From Ailanthus altissimus (taxonomy: Eukaryota; Streptophyta; Magnoliopsida; Sapindales; Simaroubaceae), in contig OX327699.1 of NCBI GenBank assembly GCA_946807835.1, positions 25,160,014 to 25,224,013 on the forward strand: a stretch of DNA of 64,000 bases, in the 5' to 3' direction. Both the position numbers and the translations under genes were made by a program. Below are positions 59,827 through 64,000 of this stretch, piece after piece. The notes beneath the pieces were generated by a model. That model was given only the letters and a program-made list of their open reading frames with translations. It had not been told where the DNA came from and searched no databases. Each line of letters starts with the position of its first letter. Position 1 is the stretch's first letter.

Positions 59827-60480
59827 CTAAATGATTTTTTCCTCGGCCCTTATCCAATCTCCATATTTTTGCCTCTTACCATGTCCATTATCACTCATTC
59901 TCCGCGAACACATGCCATAATAATAATAAAGTTCCGACAATCGCTTATATCTCAGCAACACAACAACTAATTCATTCCCCAATTTAACTTCAAGAACTTT
60001 AGGTAAAGGTTTGGGAATGTCCAGATTAATTCGAACACATAAAAACCTCCCCAAACAGTGTCCACAATCCCTACGATCAACTTCTTCAACCATCCCTAAC
60101 AATCCCACAAGGCTTGCCCCTACTTGGCGATTCATGCATCCAATTGGAACATGATGGAATTGAATCCAGAACGACACCTTATCAAAACGCATACTCCAGT
60201 AATCTTCAATACTAGTTGGTTCCTGAAGAATAATTAATTGGCGACAGAATGTCTAAGGGCCTCCAGCCATCACTACCTTTTGTCTACTTCGTTTAAGAAA
60301 CGGAAAACAAAGATATTAGTATCCACTGCATCCACATCAAAATGATCCACCATCTGCCAGAGGGTTGGCATCTATCGCACCACCACATCACAGTTAATTC
60401 TTCGAGTTGAAAGAATCTTACCCACCAATGAGAATGCTACATTCCCTTGACCCACCTTATCAGCCACCTCATCAAGTCGT
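59827..60480 (-). pseudogene. DUF4283 / zinc-knuckle protein fragment (retroelement-derived)
   Basis: On the minus strand the upstream part (60480-60380) reads LVGKILSTRRINCDVVV, matching the start of the plant DUF4283 domain, and is followed by a stop. The lower part, an uninterrupted 121-codon frame (59827-60192), reads FWIQFHHVPIGCMNRQVG, GRFLCVRINLDIPKPLPK and RYKRLSELYYYYGMCSRR, the usual continuation before the zinc knuckle, with the first knuckle cysteine lost. Such proteins are mostly derived from the first reading frame of plant non-LTR (LINE) retrotransposons. Several stops and at least one frame change make it a relic. Confidence 0.75.
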
Positions 60481-60832
60481 AGCCTGAGCACTTGGATCCA
60501 TCTTAGTTTACGTACAATTGTAATAAACTTCTATTACTTTGTTCCATTAAAGCAACAGGGATTAAACTAATTTTCTTGGGGGTTTACAAAGAAAATCGGA
60601 CCTAAGCAAAACTTTCAAGAATTTTTATTCTTTATGTGCTATTCTAATATATACACATTTTAATATTTAATACATAAATAAATAATACTAAATTTGTTAT
60701 ATTTATAAATATTATAAATTTAAAAGAGTTTATATATAATTCAAAGAAATTTGGGTTAATGCTAAAATTTTAGCATTCTCAGAGTTCAAACTTTATTTGA
60801 AATTAAACAAAGACCTGTATATATTATAATAA
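60481..60832. other. AT-rich spacer
   Basis: Nothing recognisable is visible here beyond the end of the DUF4283 relic. Confidence 0.4.
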
Positions 60833-61640
60833 TGACATAATTACAAAGAGTTACAAATGGTGTTAAGAAATGTCATTGTACAATATGTTCTCAAAAATAT
60901 CGTTCTTGATCCATGGTTGTTGACACATGTCAATTGGTATTCCTTTCAGATTAGTGGATATCTATTTTTGAATTGTCCAGATGGTTAGTTTTTATAGATC
61001 GTGAGCTTAGTGAAAGCTTGTATAGGTATGTTGGTATTCAGTGAGGACTAAAGACTGAGTACTGAACAAACTCATGAAGACCTCCAATAGACATTCCATA
61101 GAGTTATCAATAGATGATCTTTTCGAGTTGAGTAGTATTCGTGATTTTTTTACCTGAGCACCATAGTGGGCTTGTGAGTGCTTCACTATACTTTGATTCC
61201 ATAAATGTCAAAGACATTTCATAGTTTGATCTCTAGGTGTCGTTGGGTATAGTTCGATACTCATGGAGTTCAATTGTGTAGATATGTGATTTATCAGCTC
61301 ATATGGGTGAGTTGTATATCCTGATGCTCCAAGAATTGTATTTCAGAAAGCTTGTAGCTACAAGTATAAAACTCCAAAAAAGAGTTTTCCATAGGGTTAA
61401 ACAATATTGTAAAGGAGTTTGTGGATATTATTTATAAAAATATAAATATGGAAATAAGTTTACAGTCGAGCGTATAGAGATTTGACAGTGATGATTTATA
61501 TCTTTGCTCTTCTAGGATATAAGTGACAGAAAAATTATACGAATATGGTTGACTTCAGCTTGTATGGTTCAGTGAGCCATTATGTAATATCTGTAGCATG
61601 TGTATGGGACTGTTAGAATTTGTGCTTACGTGCCATCCCA
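60833..61640. repeat. Non-coding repeat block, copy I
   Basis: About 810 bases that recur at 61926-62740 with an offset of about 1.1 kb. Shared landmarks are GACTCCAATAGACAT-like sequence, CTGAGCACCATRGTGGGCTT, GAGACTGTATCTCA-like and AAAAAAGAGTTTT words, and GGATATAARTG. This copy has more A and T at variable sites. No protein is encoded in either copy. It resembles the non-coding interior of a large LTR-type element, but I cannot name it. Confidence 0.75.
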
Positions 61641-61925
61641 TTTTGTATGAATATTTTATTTTATAATATTTACACAGTACATTTTATTAAATCACTAATT
61701 TCATTAATTAAATGGTACAGTACTTGTAACGCTACAGACATGATATGATCTGAAGGAGTTCAAATTTGACCTAAAGGAGTTTAGACCAGTGCTAAAGGTT
61801 AGCAACACTGAGAATTATAATTGCTAATAGTTAGCACTACTAAAAGTTAATAGGTTATAAAAATGAGTAAAATCTAAGAGTTACAACCTTGTCTGTAACG
61901 GGATATAGACCCGAGAGTACATCAA

Positions 61926-62740
61926 TAATAACATAGTTATAAGAAGTTGCAATAGATACTAAAAAATATTATTATGCACGTGTATTCTCAAACATGATGT
62001 TCTTGGTCTAATTCACTGATGTGGGTCTGTCAGTGAATTTTTTTATTATAGATCAGTGTATGACCATATCTAGATGGTCTAGATGGTTGTTCTTAGCTGA
62101 CCATGGCTAAATAGAAGCTCATATGACAGACGGGTATTCAGTAAGGACTGAAGACTGAACTAGTTTAACAAGGACTCCAATAGACATCACATAAAGCCGT
62201 CAATGACAAGTCCTCTCGAGTCGAGTAGTGTACACAGTCCTTTGACCTGAGCACCATGGTGGGCTTATGAGTGATCCACTATACTTTGGTTCCACATATG
62301 TTAGAGACCTTTCATTATCTGATCGCTATACGTCGCTGGATATGGTCTGATGCTCATGGAGTCTAGTGTGCACATATATGAGATCCGTCAGCTCACTTTG
62401 GGTGAGTTATATATCCGAATGCTCCGAGACTGTATCTCAAAAAGACTTATGTACATAGGCAATAAACTCGAAAAAAGAGTTTTTCACATGGTTAAATAAT
62501 ATTGTAAGGGTGTTTATGTATACTGTTTATCGAGATACGTGTCTGGAGATGAGTTCATGGATGAGCGCATAAGAATTTGACGGTGATGATCTATATTCTT
62601 GCTTCTCCGGGATATAAATGGCGGAAGGATTATACGCATACGCGATGACCTCAACTTGTTTGGTCTACTGCGCTAATTTATAATATTCGTGACGTGTGCG
62701 TAGGGTATTGATCACGGACTCATAGAATAGTTCGTTTGAC
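61926..62740. repeat. Non-coding repeat block, copy II
   Basis: Partner of 60833-61640. It keeps more C and G at sites where copy I has T and A, so it appears less decayed. It includes CTCTCGAGTCGAGTAGTG and CTTCTCCGGGATATAAATGG. Confidence 0.75.
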
Positions 62741-64000
62741 AAATCGGGCATGAACCTAGAGAGTCTATAATATAAAGTGTACTCGTTGTGCATTGAGGCA
62801 GTACACCAGATTCAATAATTCAATCTAATAAATTCCAGTAGACTGAATATTTGCTTCAGTATCCCTTAGGCTGTGCACATGTTAAAACTTAAATGTTAAG
62901 TGCATCAATTAGTTAACAATAATTGTTGACCAATAGGATGATGACACGTGGTACATTGTAGGCCAATTATTGTTTGACCTTAAAATTACAAAAATGACCT
63001 TACTTGTTGGACAAGCAATATCATTATTTTATTTATTAAATTATTTATTGAATAAAATAATTATAATAATATTTGATATTATTGTTACAATTCAAATAAT
63101 TATATATTATTCATTTGTAACATGTTTTAATTTGATTAAAATATGATTAATGAAACAAATGAAAAACAATGAAGCATGGCATGAGAGTGTAGTAGGGCCA
63201 ATATGTGAAATACAAGAAATAGAAATTGTTTCTCTTTTCCTTGTGAAGTTCGGCCAACACTCCTCCATTGTATGCATTTAATTTGTTTAATGTAAATATA
63301 TCAAAGACAAATGCAAATGGGCAAGTCAATGGTGGGGCCAAAACTTACAAATATGAATTTGTTCCAATTTGCTCTATAAGGCTGGCCAAATGCATTACCC
63401 TCTTAATTTTATTTTATTTATTTTGAATTAATAAAATAAACATAGCAAAATTGACAAGTAATGTGCCATGCTTGTGGGACAATGGTTGTCTCTTTAGAGG
63501 GAAAATGAAACATTGAATAAATGAGCAAAATTTTGCCCATTTTTGAGTGTTAGATAATTTGGCCAAGTAAGAGAGAGTAAGTGAAGTTTTTTGTTCTCTA
63601 AGTGTTAGAAACTATCAAGTGTTGAATATTAAAAATAAACACTTCTCTTTGTTTTCTTTCTTTTGGCTATTAAAACAAGAACAAGAATTGGTTCACAAAA
63701 GGTTCAAGAGTTGAGCTTTCAAAGCTAGTTCATTGTTTCTTTAAAAGTTTAAGAAGTTAAGCTTTAAGTTTAAGAGTTAAACTAGGGTTTAAGTAAGTGT
63801 TAAACCCCTTGCTGAAAGAGGCTGTCATTTTAGACTTTTCAAGCCCACCAAGTTGGGAGCTAGAATTCACAACAAGTTCACTTTAAGGCGGGGACTCCAG
63901 CAACACAAATTTAAAAGGCTTGCCAAGGTGATTTTCTACAAACCATTGTAGTTTTATTTATGAGATAACAAAAAAAATTTATTGTGTTTATCCTTTAAGA
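62741..64000. other. Non-coding sequence, possibly part of an LTR
   Basis: No gene is seen. From 62879 (TGTTAAAACTT) to the window end the sequence has features often seen in long plant LTRs: an AT-rich left part, a CTCTATAAGGC TATA-like motif near 63373-63383, and a run of AAGAGTTAAGCTTT-type words near 63700-63785. The right end lies outside the window, so I cannot show that it is an LTR. Confidence 0.3.

Overview
The window is nuclear DNA from a flowering plant, most likely a woody eudicot. A Citrus-like genome is my guess from gene content; nothing in the sequence proves the genus. The evidence is AT-rich spacers, split genes with GT-AG introns, plastid-targeted and peroxisomal plant proteins, and many plant retroelements. 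There is no sign of bacterial organisation.

Layout. 1-203 holds the 3' end of an unidentified gene on the + strand. 3379-4311 is a single-exon DUF1645 gene (+). 9743-14374 is a complete 12-exon DXR gene (-), the second enzyme of the plastid MEP isoprenoid pathway; I reconstructed 474 codons across all splice sites. 14311-21105 is a rearranged block: the DXR first exon plus upstream DNA is duplicated about 4.7 kb away, and a solo LTR has been partly tandem-duplicated between the copies. 23993-29051 is a complete 12-exon PEX14 gene (-), the peroxisomal import docking protein (537 codons). 29650-32765 is repeat-rich: a degenerate tandem repeat with a TRIM-type miniature LTR element inside it, a second older TRIM, and a decayed plastid trnQ copy.

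35.5-59.3 kb is a tandem triplication of a beta carbonic anhydrase gene (+). Copy 1 (35540-37932) is intact: 8 coding exons, 251 codons, all catalytic residues present. Copy 2 (40541-48763) is damaged and carries a 5.7-kb Copia element in intron 2. Copy 3 (51369-59303) is clearly dead and carries a 5.1-kb older Copia element in intron 1 and a foldback DNA element in intron 7. Both Copia elements lie in the same orientation as the host genes and have recognisable target-site duplications. The window ends in a degenerate DUF4283 fragment and two diverged copies of a non-coding repeat (60.8-62.7 kb).

The working genes (DXR, PEX14, carbonic anhydrase 1, DUF1645) have unrelated functions and are simply neighbours. 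I found no new biological system. The value lies in exact gene models, in the decay history of the carbonic anhydrase array, and in several mobile elements with datable junctions.
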